5,233 bases of DNA from assembly GCA_002368645.1 (NCBI GenBank), contig DFEE01000005.1, positions 1 through 5,233 on the forward strand. Reading direction: 5' to 3'. Shown here piece by piece: positions 4,507 to 5,233 of the stretch. Numbering within the stretch: position 1 is the stretch's first letter; each line of letters starts with the position of its first letter. The stretch is from Bacteroidales bacterium UBA3810. Its GTDB lineage: Bacteria > Bacteroidota > Bacteroidia > Bacteroidales > Paludibacteraceae. The position numbers and the translations under genes were made by a program. The notes under the pieces are model-generated. The model searched no databases. It was not told where the DNA came from and saw only the letters and a list, made by a program, of their open reading frames with translations.

Positions 4507-4863
4507 GTGCATCTATATGGCGGCGAGAGCACCGCAGCAAAAAGAAAGAAGAACCTATTTGGAAAACCTGTCGCCGACGAAGCCGTTGCTGACCTCACCG
4601 CTTATCAGGTCGAAATGTTTGAAAACAGGCGGAGTCGGATTCAAGTCATAATAATCCATTTCTGCTATCGGAAGCACGAAATATACGAGTTGGTCGTAAC
4701 GCTCAAACGGCTTGAACAAATAGGGCTTATCAGCCGGCATGTTTATCCCGAAGTGCCGCCGAGAGTTGAGTACAGCCTCACCGCCCGCGGGCAGTCCCTC
4801 ATGCCCCATGTCTCCGCCCTTATCGGCTGGGCTCTGGAGCATTTTGAGGAGATAGCAAAATAA
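4507..4863 (+). pseudogene. Truncated HxlR-family transcriptional regulator (C-terminal half only)
   Basis: The last 55 codons (4696-4863) encode an unmistakable HxlR-type winged-helix C-terminal half: TLKRLEQIGLISRHVYPEVP, then PRVEYSLTARGQSLMPH and LIGWALEHFEEI. Whole HxlR proteins are about 100-120 residues and begin with a Cys-containing CPV segment and a K-W-S/T-LLIL helix; neither is present. The open frame extends back to a GTG at 4507, giving 118 codons, but its first 63 residues (a Lys/Arg-rich start, then VIIIHFCYRKHEIYE) have no HxlR character. The length is HxlR-like only by chance. The frame starts inside the terminator's downstream edge and has no promoter or plausible start. 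I read it as a 5'-truncated pseudogene fused to unrelated DNA. A functional protein with a novel N-terminus is a less likely alternative. Confidence 0.7.
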
Positions 4864-4937
4864 GGGTAGTAGCATCTATGGCACAGAATTTGTAACACGT
4901 ATGGAAAAACATGTCTAACCCTCAAAATCATCGCCTT

Positions 4938-5233
4938 ATGAAAACAAGACTGCTTACTCTTTGCTTCGCCCTGATGGCAAGCCTGACGATGTCCGCGCAG
5001 TATGTCGTGTCGGACAAGTACGACCTCTGGTTCGAGGACACGAACAACGAGATGACCACCCGCAAACCGGAGTATTGCACCGAGCACTACCAGGACTTGC
5101 GCAACGGCTGCCAAGTGCGGCTGTCCGGTAAGAAGGTCTATATCTACCGCAACGGCTATTCCATCCTCTACGGCGATGAGATCAACGTGCTCTACAACGG
5201 CTATTACCGCGTCCGCCGGGGCAACACATGGTA
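4938..5233 (+). CDS. Secreted protein of unknown function, 3' end outside the window
   Basis: ATG at 4938; the frame stays open to the window edge (98 complete codons). A clear signal peptide covers residues 1-20 (MKTRLLTLCFALMASLTMSA, cleavage before QYVV). The mature part is rich in Tyr, Asn and Gly, with short beta-type units: KVYIYRNGYSILYGDE at 66-81 and NVLYNGYYRVRRGNTW at 83-98. This suggests a repetitive beta structure that may continue beyond the window. Mature Cys residues are at 47 and 58. No named family is recognised. The third codon position is strongly G/C-rich, which supports the frame. No TAnnTTTG promoter was found in the 74 nt between the HxlR remnant and this start, so its transcription start is unclear. 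Confidence 0.8.
   Translation, partial: MKTRLLTLCFALMASLTMSAQYVVSDKYDLWFEDTNNEMTTRKPEYCTEHYQDLRNGCQVRLSGKKVYIYRNGYSILYGDEINVLYNGYYRVRRGNTW

Noticed and set aside
4743..5114. 123-codon minus-strand frame
   Set aside because: It is antisense to both the HxlR remnant and the signal-peptide-bearing CDS at 4938, and shows no features of its own.

Overview
The window looks like chromosomal DNA from a gut-type Bacteroidales bacterium (Prevotella, Muribaculaceae or Bacteroides relatives). Two promoters fit the Bacteroidetes primary-sigma pattern (TTG, 19-20 nt, TAnnTTTG). No start codon has a clear Shine-Dalgarno sequence. The large secreted protein has a domain plan and C-terminal tail typical of Bacteroidales surface proteins. 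No database search was possible, so all family names rest on motif recognition.

Left part (1-540): a single-domain EamA/DMT transporter of 143 residues. Its stop codon overlaps, as ATGA, the start of what looks like the first 21 or so codons of a YjbR/MmcQ-family gene. That gene is cut off exactly where a Bacteroidales promoter begins, which suggests a recombination or insertion junction near 513.

Middle-left (540-1427): the promoter is followed by five 11-bp repeats (consensus NTTAGTGATTN), a small hairpin and a 14-bp palindrome. Then comes a 176-residue basic protein that I place in no named family. Downstream lies a GC-rich block of nested inverted repeats, which also carries a weak 44-codon open frame.

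Middle (1428-4506): a second promoter, sharing a 12-bp block and exact spacing with the first, drives a leader of about 300 nt. The leader contains 11 perfect ATGT copies and two strong stem-loops. It leads into an 837-residue secreted modular protein: signal peptide, beta domain, two helical repeats, second beta domain, FISUMP/DUF1566-like domain, C-terminal beta domain and a GQ-rich tail. A 43-codon gene absent from long-ORF views follows 27 nt later, and a strong intrinsic terminator closes the unit. The two genes are probably co-transcribed.

Right part (4507-5233): an open frame whose last 55 residues are clearly the C-terminal half of an HxlR-type regulator, with the first half replaced by unrelated sequence. 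It is followed by the start of a secreted protein that runs off the window. The truncated genes on both sides (YjbR at the left, HxlR at the right) suggest that the segment between them was assembled by rearrangement. No transposase, integrase, CRISPR array, tRNA or rRNA was seen.
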